Assembly: GCF_017545445.1 (NCBI RefSeq)
Contig: NZ_JAFWOM010000170.1
Location: 1-49,280, forward strand
DNA: 49,280 bases
Source of the DNA: Fibrobacter sp.
GTDB lineage: Bacteria; Fibrobacterota; Fibrobacteria; Fibrobacterales; Fibrobacteraceae
Direction: 5' to 3'
Shown here: piece by piece, positions 33,208 through 42,521 of the stretch
How positions within the stretch are numbered: position 1 is the stretch's first letter
Layout: each line of letters begins with the position of its first letter
Program-made: the position numbers and the translations under genes
The notes under the pieces: model-generated
Databases searched by the model: none
What the model saw: only the letters and a program-made list of their open reading frames with translations
Told to the model about the DNA's origin: nothing

Positions 33208-36198
33208 ATGATTAACACGCAGAAAAAGATGACTGAGAAAGAAAAGAAAGCAGCCGCCAAGGCATTTGTAGAACGTTGGTCCAGCAAGGGCTATGAGAAA
33301 GGTGAATGTCAAAAATTTTGGCTTGACTTGCTATGCAATGTGTTTAACGTGCAGGATTTCGCAGAATTCATCTTTTTCGAAGAGCAAGTCAAAGAACGTC
33401 TCCAAGATAAAACCATCACTAATTTTATAGACGCCTACATTCCTTCGACGCGCGTGATGATCGAACAAAAATCCAGCGACAAGGACTTGCGTAAGCCGAT
33501 AAAGCAAAGTGACGGCCGATATTTGACGCCTTATCAGCAAGCAAAGAAGTATGTGGCAGATTTGCCGCTGAGCCAGCACCCCAAATGGATTGTCTCATGC
33601 AATTTTACGGAATTTCTGATATACGACATGGAGCATCCAAGCGGAGAACCCGAACAGATTTTATTGAAAAATTTGGGTAAAGAATACCACCGCTTGAATT
33701 TCTTGGTGGATGCTCGCAGCGAAAACATTAAACGCGAAGTCGAAATTTCCATCAAAGCCGGTGAAATCGTTGGAAAAATTTATGATGCCCTATTACCCGA
33801 ATTTGGCAAAAATCCAACAGCAGCAGACCTTCACGCACTGAACGTCTTGTGCGTACGTCTCGTTTTTTGCCTTTATGCCGAAGATGCGGGAATTTTCAAA
33901 AAAGAGCAATTCTATAGCTATCTTAAGAGTTTCCGCGCCGAAAACATGCGCGTTGCCCTCCGTGAACTTTTCCGTGTTCTTGATACAAAGCACGAAAATC
34001 GCGACAGATTCATGGAAGAAAAGCTTGCAGATTTTCCATACGTAAACGGTTCGCTATTCCACGAAAAAGAAGGCGAAACGATCCCGCCTATTTCAGAAAA
34101 GACCGCCGAAATTATTTTGACTCACGGAAGCTTAGACTTTGACTGGTCTGAAATCAGCCCCACGATTTTCGGAGCAGTTTTCGAAAGCACATTGAACCCC
34201 GCTACTCGCAGAAGCGGAGGAATGCACTATACTAGCATTGAAAACATCCATAAAGTCATCGATCCGTTATTTTTGAACGATTTAAACGCAGAATTTTCAA
34301 CAATTTGCGAAACAAAGACCGCCAAAATTCGCAATGAAAAATTGGAGAATTTTCAAAAGAAGCTCGGTTCACTCAAATTTTTGGACCCAGCCTGTGGTTC
34401 CGGTAATTTTCTTACAGAAACCTACGCCAGCCTTCGTAAGCTAGAAAACAAATGCGTTCAACTTCGTCTCGGTTCAGACCCCGCATTTGACGTGTATGGA
34501 GACGAATTCAAGCCTCAAGTGAACATCAACCAGTTCTACGGCATTGAAATCAACGACTTTGCAGTAAATGTGGCTAAGGCGGCACTTTGGATTGCCGAGA
34601 ACCAAATGATGGAAGAAACCTCACAAATTCTCCACCGCAATTTGGAATTTTTGCCTCTAAAAACCAATGCAACCATCGTCGAAGGCAATGCCCTAAAGAT
34701 GAATTGGGAATATTTGCAAGAGAGCGATCCCGAACCCACTCTGTGGGCAGATAAAGTCAATGTTGTTTCTCCCAAGGACATCGATCCAAAGAAAATGATT
34801 CTTGCCGAACCAGGAAAGCACTACGATGCAGTAACCGTTATAACAGAAGACTTGCACATAGGAAAAGCAGCAGAACAACCTCGCAAGAGAAATCATTACG
34901 ATTACTTAATCAGCAATCCCCCATTTGTGGGATACGGTTTACAAACCAAAGAACAAAAACAAGAAACGCTAGACATTTTCGTTGACAAAAACGGCAAGTC
35001 CTACAGTTCAGCAGGCAAAATAGACTATGTTGCCAACTGGTATTTCAAAGCAGCCAAGCTGATTCAAGGAACAAATACAAAATGCGCCTTCGTTTCCACA
35101 AACAGCATCACACAAGGTGAACAAGTTGCAGGCATTTGGAAACCTCTTTTTGACAGGTTTAAGTTACAAATTGATTTTGCTTACCGAACATTCCGTTGGG
35201 ACAGCGAATCCGAGCAAAAAGCACACGTTCATTGCGTAATTATAGGCTTTTCGGCAAACGATACTCCGCAACACCCCAAACGAATTTACCTTGCCAACGG
35301 GAAAACCTGCGAAGCAAAGTCTATCAACCCTTATTTGATGGACGCACCGAACATTTTTGTAGAAAGTCGAAAAAATCCGCTGTGTAACGTTCCTTTAATG
35401 ACAACAGGCAACCGTCCTGCCGATGGTGGACATCTCATTATCGAAGCGAATGAATACGAAGATTTCATCAGCAAAGAACCCGATGCAAAACAATTCATCA
35501 AACGTCTTATCGGTTCTGAAGAGTTCATCAATAACAAACCACGTTACTGTTTATGGCTCGTAGATGCGACTCCGGCACAAATCAAAGGAATGCGTGAAGT
35601 TTACAAACGTGTTCAGGCTTGCAAACTTGACAGAGAAAAATCACCCGATGCAGGGCGACAAAAGCTTGCGTTAAGACCGGCTCTTTTCCGAGAAACAAAC
35701 AATCCCGAAAACTATATTGTCGTGCCTGCTGTTTCATCAGAAAAACGTCGTTACATTCCGATAGGAATGCTAGATAAAAATACAATTCCGACAAATCTTG
35801 TCACAATCATCCCCGATGCAACACTTTATCACTTCGGTGTACTCATCTCAAGTGTTCACATGGCATGGATGCGTACCGTTAGTGGTAAACTAAAAAGCGA
35901 TTACAGATACAGCAAAGACATTGTTTATAACAACTTTCCTTGGTGCAATCCAACGGAAGCACAAAAAGCAACTATTGAAAAAACGGCACAAACAATTCTT
36001 GATGTACGTGCGAAATATCACGACAGCAGTCTTGCCGATCTTTACGACGAGCTGACAATGCCCACAGACCTTCGCAAAGCCCACATCGACAATGACAAGG
36101 CCAATATGGAAGCCTACGGATTCAATACTAAAATGACTGAAGCAGAAATCATAATAGAATTGCTCAAAAAATATCAAGCACTTGTAGATAAAAAGTAG
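33208..36198 (+). CDS. MmeI-like fused restriction endonuclease-methyltransferase
   Basis: Predicted 996-residue protein of the type IIL/IIG (MmeI-like) group, one chain that both methylates and cuts DNA. Domain order: an N-terminal PD-(D/E)XK-like site (Asp75, Glu86, Lys88 in FIDAYIPSTRVMIEQK); a helical linker (LCVRLVFCLYAEDAGIF); an N6-adenine methyltransferase core with the AdoMet motif LDPACGSGNF (about residue 392) and the catalytic NPPF (about 569); then a target-recognition region and a C-terminal helical tail. The Asp-Glu spacing is one residue longer than in MmeI, so cutting activity needs proof. An ATG at 33229 is an alternative start. The rtcB-type gene begins 17 bases after its stop. 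Confidence 0.85.
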   Translation: MINTQKKMTEKEKKAAAKAFVERWSSKGYEKGECQKFWLDLLCNVFNVQDFAEFIFFEEQVKERLQDKTITNFIDAYIPSTRVMIEQKSSDKDLRKPIKQSDGRYLTPYQQAKKYVADLPLSQHPKWIVSCNFTEFLIYDMEHPSGEPEQILLKNLGKEYHRLNFLVDARSENIKREVEISIKAGEIVGKIYDALLPEFGKNPTAADLHALNVLCVRLVFCLYAEDAGIFKKEQFYSYLKSFRAENMRVALRELFRVLDTKHENRDRFMEEKLADFPYVNGSLFHEKEGETIPPISEKTAEIILTHGSLDFDWSEISPTIFGAVFESTLNPATRRSGGMHYTSIENIHKVIDPLFLNDLNAEFSTICETKTAKIRNEKLENFQKKLGSLKFLDPACGSGNFLTETYASLRKLENKCVQLRLGSDPAFDVYGDEFKPQVNINQFYGIEINDFAVNVAKAALWIAENQMMEETSQILHRNLEFLPLKTNATIVEGNALKMNWEYLQESDPEPTLWADKVNVVSPKDIDPKKMILAEPGKHYDAVTVITEDLHIGKAAEQPRKRNHYDYLISNPPFVGYGLQTKEQKQETLDIFVDKNGKSYSSAGKIDYVANWYFKAAKLIQGTNTKCAFVSTNSITQGEQVAGIWKPLFDRFKLQIDFAYRTFRWDSESEQKAHVHCVIIGFSANDTPQHPKRIYLANGKTCEAKSINPYLMDAPNIFVESRKNPLCNVPLMTTGNRPADGGHLIIEANEYEDFISKEPDAKQFIKRLIGSEEFINNKPRYCLWLVDATPAQIKGMREVYKRVQACKLDREKSPDAGRQKLALRPALFRETNNPENYIVVPAVSSEKRRYIPIGMLDKNTIPTNLVTIIPDATLYHFGVLISSVHMAWMRTVSGKLKSDYRYSKDIVYNNFPWCNPTEAQKATIEKTAQTILDVRAKYHDSSLADLYDELTMPTDLRKAHIDNDKANMEAYGFNTKMTEAEIIIELLKKYQALVDKK

Positions 36199-36215
36199 TC
36201 AAAGAGGGTTCACAC

Positions 36216-37399
36216 ATGTTCACCATCGAAGGCAAATACGGCAAGGCTTCAATTTATTTGAGCGACAAATCCGAACTGGAAGAGGCTTCCGTCCAACAGT
36301 TGAATGATTTGCTGAACATTCCGTATGCCGAAGGGGCGAATATCGCCATCATGCCCGACGTACATGCCGGAGTCGGTTGCGTCATCGGCTACACGCAATC
36401 CATCGAAGGCAAGGTCATCCCGAATCTAGTCGGTGTCGATTTGAATTGCGGCATGTTGGTGCGTAAAATTGCGAAGAGTTTTGCATTCGACTTCAAGACG
36501 CTCGACAAGCTGATTCGTCACGAAATTCCGCATGGCTGTTCGCACAGGCGTGAGCCGCACCCCTATGCGGACAATGTGGATTTCACGGGAATTTTCACGC
36601 CCGCGAACGAAGAATATTTAAAGTTGTCCGTCGGCACGCTTGGCGGCGGCAACCATTTTATCGAAGTTGATGTCGATGAAAAAGGCGACCATTACATCGT
36701 CATTCACTCTGGCTCTCGACACTTGGGCGTTGAAATTTGCAAATACCACCAAAAGCAAGCATGTTTCCAACGAGATGAACGTGCAAAAGACGAACGCGAA
36801 AATACATCAAGTTCGCACAAGAAAACCACACAGCCCCAAACGAACAGCCGCTTAAAATTCCAGATCATTTGGCATGGCTCGAAGGCGAAGCTCTTGACCA
36901 TTACATTCACGATGTCCAAATCGCGGAACAGTTCGCCCATTGGAATCGCCGTGCCATGATGGATACAATCTGCAATGCTCTCGGCATCAAACGCAAGCAC
37001 ATTCTTGACGAATTCGAGACGCTCCACAATTACGTCGATACCGTTGACCGCGTCATCCGAAAAGGTTCAATCCGCTTGCACGACGGAGAGCGTGCCATCA
37101 TCCCGATGAACATGCGAGATGGTTCGCTTATCGTTTGCGGCAAAGGCAACACTGCCGCGAACAAGTCGGGGCCACACGGAGCAGGCCGCCTCATGAGCCG
37201 CACGCAAGCCCGCGAAAGCCTTAAAATGGAAGATTTCAAAACGTCCATGAAGGGCATTTACACGACAAGCGTCTCGACCGAAACCATCGACGAAGCGCCA
37301 ATGGCATACAAGCCAATGGACAAGATTCTTGAAAACCTCACCGACCTCTGCACCGTCGAAACCGTCATCAAACCCGTGTATAATTTCAAGGCATCGTGA
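36216..37399 (+). pseudogene. rtcB: RtcB-family RNA ligase, split by a one-base frameshift
   Basis: RtcB joins 2',3'-cyclic-phosphate and 5'-OH RNA ends with GTP and manganese. The first frame (36216 to about 36800) carries GVDLNCGM, GGGNHFIEV and HSGSRHLG. The second frame, open from about 36776 to 37399, carries YIHDVQIAEQFAHWNRRAMM and the nucleotide-accepting HGAGRLMSR. Both are needed for activity. Adding one A to the four-A run at 36799-36802 restores a single 394-residue protein across the join, the normal size for short RtcB proteins. It could be a true mutation, a sequencing slip or, less likely, programmed slippage. GAGGG precedes the ATG; likely co-transcribed with the restriction gene. 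Confidence 0.85.
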
Positions 37400-37426
37400 T
37401 GCCTTCGACAAAATTACGTCAAAAAT

Positions 37427-37460
37427 AATTTCGCAGGACATATTTTCATCCTGCGAAATT
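37427..37460 (+). terminator. Terminator after rtcB
   Basis: AATTTCGCAGGA (37427-37438) and TCCTGCGAAATT (37449-37460) are a perfect 12-bp inverted repeat around a 10-base loop, followed by TTATATAATA. It ends the restriction-rtcB unit 28 bases after the stop codon. Confidence 0.8.
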
Positions 37461-37495
37461 TTATATAATAAGACATATAACAAAAATTGAGAATC

Positions 37496-38398
37496 ATGAA
37501 AACATCTTCATTTTTATACTTCGCCAAATTTTGGCTAAAAACAGTTCTTTTCAAGAAAAAAGATCCCATTCTCGGTACAGTCATCGTCTCGGATCGCTGC
37601 AATCTGAAATGCAAGCATTGTTCCGTAAACAATATTACGGCAATCATGCATCCTTTTGCCCAAATCAAAAAAGAAATGCAGACTTTATACGATATGGGAG
37701 TCCGAATCCTGTTTTTCTGCGGCGGCGAGACGTTCTTATGGCGAGACGGCGATTTAACCGTCCGCGATTTGGTGATTGAAGCGAAGAAAATGGGGTTCAT
37801 GATTGTAAACGTCGTCACGAATGGAACATTCCCGATCGACTTGCCAGAAGCGGATTTAATTTTATTGAGTCTTGACGGCGACAGAGAACGCCACAACGCC
37901 ATCAGAGGCAACACGTTCGACACCATCATGGAAAATGTCAAAAATGCGACATCAGACAACATCTGCTTTTACATGGCCATCAACCAAATCAACAAAGACG
38001 CTGTGCGAGACGTTTGCAGGATTGCAAAAGAAACGAAACATGTCAGGGCAGTTTCGTTCAATTTCCATACGCCGTACCCCGACACACGAAACCTATTCTT
38101 ATCCCGTGAAGAAAAGGAATCCATAAGCAAAACCATCTTGCAGATGATGGATGAAGGAGCACCGATATTTAACCTGAAAGCATCCCTTCCTTATCTTGTC
38201 AACAATACATTCCCGACTCCTTGCCATCAATGTCTAGTCATCGAGAACGGCAAAATTTCTGTATGCGGAAGATGCATCGACGTGCCGGGACTTTGCGAAG
38301 AATGCGGATATTTCTTTGTCGCGGAATACACACTTCTCTTCAAAGGGAACCTCAAAATCGCATTCGAAGCGTTAAGAACTTATCTAAAATACGTATAG
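37496..38398 (+). CDS. Radical SAM protein with C-terminal cysteine cluster
   Basis: Predicted 300-residue radical SAM enzyme. The CX3CX2C motif is at residues 35-42 (CNLKCKHC), followed by the GGE block (FFCGGETFLW). Near the C-terminus is a set of paired cysteines (CHQC, CGRC, CEEC) suited to a second iron-sulfur cluster, similar to SPASM/twitch domains in peptide-modifying enzymes. I used the ATG at 37496. The substrate is unknown. A second radical SAM gene follows after 16 bases; no obvious small peptide substrate lies beside them. Confidence 0.8.
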   Translation: MKTSSFLYFAKFWLKTVLFKKKDPILGTVIVSDRCNLKCKHCSVNNITAIMHPFAQIKKEMQTLYDMGVRILFFCGGETFLWRDGDLTVRDLVIEAKKMGFMIVNVVTNGTFPIDLPEADLILLSLDGDRERHNAIRGNTFDTIMENVKNATSDNICFYMAINQINKDAVRDVCRIAKETKHVRAVSFNFHTPYPDTRNLFLSREEKESISKTILQMMDEGAPIFNLKASLPYLVNNTFPTPCHQCLVIENGKISVCGRCIDVPGLCEECGYFFVAEYTLLFKGNLKIAFEALRTYLKYV

Positions 38399-38414
38399 CA
38401 TCAAGTAAGATTTC

Positions 38415-39668
38415 ATGAGTTTAATAACCACTTTTACAAGATCGTGGCTGACCCGTTCTCTCAAGCCGTTTCTGTTCCAGAACGAATACGACAACATTCT
38501 CCCTTTTGAAGAATGCGAAAACCTCGGCCTGTACGTCCACATTCCTTTTTGCAAAAGCATCTGCAACTTTTGTCCATACTGCAAAATAATTTACAACAAA
38601 GCGTTATGCGATAAATACATCGATTCACTCATCAAAGAAATCCATAAAGTCGGCAGTCAATACAAAGGCAAAAAGGAAACGACTAGCTTGTATTTTGGCG
38701 GCGGCACACCCGCTTTAATCGCAGATAGAATTGGCGAAATCATCGAAACAATTCAAGAGCATTTCATCATCACAGAAGGAATTGGCGTTGAGTTGCACCC
38801 GGACAATGTCAATGTAGAAACGCTAGAAATGCTTAAGGCTGCGGGCATCACAAAAATCAGCATTGGCATCCAATCTTTTCAAGAAAAATACCAAACTGTA
38901 CTCGGGCGAAAAAATGTTGACGCAAACAAATTAAAACCAGCGCTACAAGCAGTCGAATTCGAGACGGTCTCCATGGATTTTATATTTGCGCTCCCGGACC
39001 AAACATACGAAGACATCAAAGCGGACATAGATACGGCATTTGCAAGCGGTGCAAACCATGTGGCGATTTATCCGTTCATCGATTTCTCTTTCACGAAAAG
39101 CAAAGTGAAAGCAATGAACAAAAAACAAAAAAGAGACTTGCTAGACCAAGTAACGGCGTACTTTAATCAAAAAGGCTACCATCGCAGTTCCATTTGGACA
39201 TTTTCAAGCAAAGCAGACGCCAAATATTCCTCTATGACTCGCGATAATTTTCTTGGCTTCGGATGTTCCGCCACGTCATTATTCAAAAAGCAATTCAAGA
39301 TCAACACGTTCTCTGTCGAAGAATATTGCAAGCGGATTGACAACGACGAACTGCCGACCTCCTTGACCATCCGCTTTACACCACGGCAACGGATGGTGTA
39401 TTACCTCTTTTGGACGCTTTACAGCATGCATCTGGACGAAAAGAAATTCGAGAATTTCTTTGGCGTGTCGTTGAAAAAAATGTACGGCTTTGAATTTTTG
39501 TTAGCGCAAAAAATGGGATTTTTGACAAAAGAAAATGGCATTTACACAGTCACAACGAAAGGTGCATTTTACTACCATTACTACGAACAGTTCTATACGC
39601 TTTCGTACATCGACAAGATGTGGGGAATCATGCGAAAAGAAGCGTTCCCCAAGCGTATTGAATTTTGA
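38415..39668 (+). CDS. HemW/HemN-like radical SAM protein
   Basis: Predicted 417-residue protein resembling coproporphyrinogen oxidase-like radical SAM enzymes: YVHIPFCKSICNFCPYC (Cys46, 50, 53 and 56), YFGGGTPAL, GVELHPDNV, ITKISIGIQSF, MDFIFALPDQT and LGFGCSATS, with a winged-helix-like C-terminus. The fourth cysteine is CX2C from the third, where HemW and HemN have CXC, so its role may differ from heme handling. It is adjacent to, and likely co-transcribed with, the radical SAM gene upstream. Heme function should not be assumed. Confidence 0.82.
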   Translation: MSLITTFTRSWLTRSLKPFLFQNEYDNILPFEECENLGLYVHIPFCKSICNFCPYCKIIYNKALCDKYIDSLIKEIHKVGSQYKGKKETTSLYFGGGTPALIADRIGEIIETIQEHFIITEGIGVELHPDNVNVETLEMLKAAGITKISIGIQSFQEKYQTVLGRKNVDANKLKPALQAVEFETVSMDFIFALPDQTYEDIKADIDTAFASGANHVAIYPFIDFSFTKSKVKAMNKKQKRDLLDQVTAYFNQKGYHRSSIWTFSSKADAKYSSMTRDNFLGFGCSATSLFKKQFKINTFSVEEYCKRIDNDELPTSLTIRFTPRQRMVYYLFWTLYSMHLDEKKFENFFGVSLKKMYGFEFLLAQKMGFLTKENGIYTVTTKGAFYYHYYEQFYTLSYIDKMWGIMRKEAFPKRIEF

Positions 39669-39726
39669 CCGCAAAAAAAGATATATTATAGATACTGAAT
39701 AGCAAGTACAAATCTAGGGGGAGATT

Positions 39727-40308
39727 TTGAAACGACTTTTATTCCTTATCATCGTAGCATTGTTGACGTTCGCAAGTGCAAACATGGTCGATGAGCTTGT
39801 ATTCGACAACCAAGAAAGTAATGTACGAATCATTCTTTTCCGTTGCAATAAAGCATTTATCGCCTACAAAGAAAACGAAAAGAAATGGATTGGTTTATAT
39901 ACGAAGCCTAAAGATATCCATCTGGAAGACGGCGAATTTGCAGACATCACAGCAGATGTCGAAAAAGTTTACGGAGGCATCGTCGGATTTACAGGTGAAT
40001 TATATCTAACCAAAATCAAGAGTTCACAAACCGTAGCCTTTGAAGAACTTGTCAACAGGGGCGATATTGCAGATTACGATCCTATGCAATACCGGTTTGG
40101 CGGAGCGCGTATGATAAGAACGAAAAAAGGTTTGTATTGCGTCGGAAGCGTTTATGGGAAATACCAGCTATATAAAGACGGGAAAATTTTGGGAACGTAC
40201 AATACAGCCTTGGAAGTCGAGAACGCAACAGGATTACATGTTTTAAAAGACCCAAGCGTAAAACAAGAACAAGTTTATAAAGCCAACGAAGTGTTGAACG
40301 AGAAATAA
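39727..40308 (+). CDS. Small exported protein, unknown function
   Basis: Predicted 193-residue protein with a signal peptide ending near residue 18 (LLTFASA). The rest is mixed alpha/beta with no recognised domain. Translation starts at a TTG at 39727; GGGGGGAG lies a few bases upstream, which settles the unusual start. A TATATTAT box lies about 40 bases upstream, 21 bases after a TTG. Confidence 0.65.
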   Translation: MKRLLFLIIVALLTFASANMVDELVFDNQESNVRIILFRCNKAFIAYKENEKKWIGLYTKPKDIHLEDGEFADITADVEKVYGGIVGFTGELYLTKIKSSQTVAFEELVNRGDIADYDPMQYRFGGARMIRTKKGLYCVGSVYGKYQLYKDGKILGTYNTALEVENATGLHVLKDPSVKQEQVYKANEVLNEK

Positions 40309-40337
40309 CAAAACAACTAGGCAAACAATACTGAGTT

Positions 40338-42359
40338 TTATTCAAATTCTGTTTTGATTTCTACGCCGGGAACCCACGGTTTTGCGGCATTGAGAATAGG
40401 TGCAAGCACCTTACGCACAGCCGAAAGATTTTGCGTTTTAATATAAAGCTTGACCCAAAACACGTTTTGCACTTTGGGGACAAACGCATCAACAGGTCCA
40501 AGCACTGTCATCGACGATTCTTTGCGCAAAATTTCTTCCAGACGTTTTACCGTATCGCGGAGCAAATCTTCATCACGCGCACCGCAACTGATTTCGACCA
40601 ACTTGCAGAACGGCGGATAAAAAGCCATCTCACGGTTTGAGGATTCAAGATCAGCAAAACCCTCAAAGTCATGGCGTATGGCATATTGCATCACGGGTTC
40701 TGTCGGGTTTAGCGTTTGGATGAACACGCGACCGCCTCCCCCTGCACGCCCCGCACGGCCTGCAGTTTGGCTCAACAGCTGATACAATCTTTCGGAAGAG
40801 CGAAAATCGGGAATGCCAAGCCCGGAATCCGCGCCGACAACCCCGACTAGCTTTACGCCCGGAAAATCGTGACCTTTCGCGACCATCTGCGTTCCAAGCA
40901 AAATGTTGTACTCACGATTCCTGAACGATGTCAGGATTTTTTCAACAGAACCCACATTCTGCGTCGTATCGCGGTCCATGCGAATTACCTTGGCATCGGC
41001 AACCCATTCATGAATTTCTTCTTCAAGCTTTTCAATCGCGCCACCGACAAATTCATACGTTTCAGCGCCACATGATGGACACGGCATATCTAAAGGATAC
41101 AAAGCCGCACAGTAATGGCACATCAACGCATGGTACTGTTTATGATACACAAGCGGAATATGGCAATGCCTACAATAAAGCGTTTCGCCGCATTTAGTAC
41201 AAACTCTAATTTTTGAATAACCGCGGCGGTTCATGAGGATAATCGCCTGGTCGCCGCCCGCAATACAATCCGAAAGCGCTTCACGCAAAGCAGGAGACAT
41301 GAGTACGCCTTTTTGCTGGCGCACCTTCCCCATATCGACAACCGTCACATCCGGGAGCGGTGCCGCCGTCGCTCGATTCTTGAGCGTCAAAAGCTTGAGG
41401 TTTCCCGCCTTCGCATTGCGGTACGTTTCAAGGCAAGGTGTTGCGGAGCCAAGCACGACGAGCGCCCCATGTTTTTGCGCCAAGTGGAACGCCAAGTCGC
41501 GTGTGTGGTAACGTGGAGCCGGATCCTGTTGTTTAAACGATGAATCGTGTTCTTCGTCCAAAATAACAACATCAAATTCAAACGGCGAAAGAATAGCACT
41601 GCGAGTTCCCAAAACCACATTTGCAGAACCATCCAGCACAGACAAATAACCTTCACGTTTTTTCGGAGCCGACAAAGCCGAATGCAGCACGACCACGGGA
41701 ATATTCAAATAATCCGCAAACCGAGCCGCCGTCTGAGGAGTAAGTCCTATTTCGGGCACCAAGATCAGCACGCGTTTTTTCCGAGCCAATGCCTCGCGCA
41801 CCAATTCCTGATAAACTCTCGTCTTGCCACTACCGGTTACACCATGCAAGAGCGTTCCGCGAAAACCTGTCCGGTCCAAATCCTCTACAAGACTGGCAAG
41901 CGCCGTCTTCTGTTCGTCTGTCAAGGGGGGCAAGTCCGAACAAACCGCCATTTCAGGTCCATTAGAGAGAGCCTCGCCCCGTGGTTCAGCTTTTTTTTCA
42001 GCAAACAACGCATCGAGGTACTTGTCGAAATCAGCTGGCCAAAACACGTTCAAAGCACGCATAGGCGTACTTACATAATACTTAGCGACCCACTCCAGCG
42101 ATTCCATATAACGTTCGGAAAAGACATACCCGGATTCGTGCGGGCACGCATAACGCACATCAAACGCCGGCTTTTCACTATGCACACGGCTCACCAAAGC
42201 AAGCATCGGTTTACGGCGGGCAAGTTGCACCCATACGACACTTCCACGAGTAATGTTTGCATTTTCGGGCACCCCATAAGTAAAGACCGATGGCGCAAGC
42301 GGAATATAGACCTCGCAAAAAAGCGAAACAAGCGCCGAATTACAGCGTTCCTTGACCAT
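40338..42359 (-). CDS. priA: Primosomal protein N' (replication restart helicase)
   Basis: PriA recognises stalled or repaired forks and reloads the replicative helicase. The helicase core shows Walker A (HGVTGSGKT), DEEH, GSATPCLETY and QTAGRAGRAGGGGRV. Eight zinc-binding cysteines lie in CTKCGETLYCRHCH, CHYC and CPSC. The length, 673 residues from the ATG at 42359, is a little short of E. coli PriA, mostly at the N-terminus. In-frame GTGs at 42395 and 42440 are possible starts. I prefer 42359 because a TATCTTTG box just before 42395 would place the transcript start inside the longer versions. No Shine-Dalgarno is evident at 42359. Confidence 0.93.
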   Translation of the reverse strand: MVKERCNSALVSLFCEVYIPLAPSVFTYGVPENANITRGSVVWVQLARRKPMLALVSRVHSEKPAFDVRYACPHESGYVFSERYMESLEWVAKYYVSTPMRALNVFWPADFDKYLDALFAEKKAEPRGEALSNGPEMAVCSDLPPLTDEQKTALASLVEDLDRTGFRGTLLHGVTGSGKTRVYQELVREALARKKRVLILVPEIGLTPQTAARFADYLNIPVVVLHSALSAPKKREGYLSVLDGSANVVLGTRSAILSPFEFDVVILDEEHDSSFKQQDPAPRYHTRDLAFHLAQKHGALVVLGSATPCLETYRNAKAGNLKLLTLKNRATAAPLPDVTVVDMGKVRQQKGVLMSPALREALSDCIAGGDQAIILMNRRGYSKIRVCTKCGETLYCRHCHIPLVYHKQYHALMCHYCAALYPLDMPCPSCGAETYEFVGGAIEKLEEEIHEWVADAKVIRMDRDTTQNVGSVEKILTSFRNREYNILLGTQMVAKGHDFPGVKLVGVVGADSGLGIPDFRSSERLYQLLSQTAGRAGRAGGGGRVFIQTLNPTEPVMQYAIRHDFEGFADLESSNREMAFYPPFCKLVEISCGARDEDLLRDTVKRLEEILRKESSMTVLGPVDAFVPKVQNVFWVKLYIKTQNLSAVRKVLAPILNAAKPWVPGVEIKTEFE

Positions 42360-42521
42360 TTCTGGAGCAGAAGTCTTGGGGATTCTCTTTGCCACGGGGG
42401 CAAAGATAGTTATTGTATGCAAATAGGCGTAAAAATGCACAAAATTTTCTTACCATAACATTTTTTTAGTTAGATTATGCTATACGGAGCTGAAAAGCCC
42501 CGCCTACCCTTTGGAGATATT

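Noticed and set aside
36776..36959. Programmed ribosomal frameshift in rtcB
   Set aside because: There is no slippery heptamer with a downstream stem at the join; a single lost A in a short run explains the break more simply.
41547..42458. 303-codon plus-strand frame opposite priA
   Set aside because: Antisense shadow; PriA motifs on the other strand are unmistakable.
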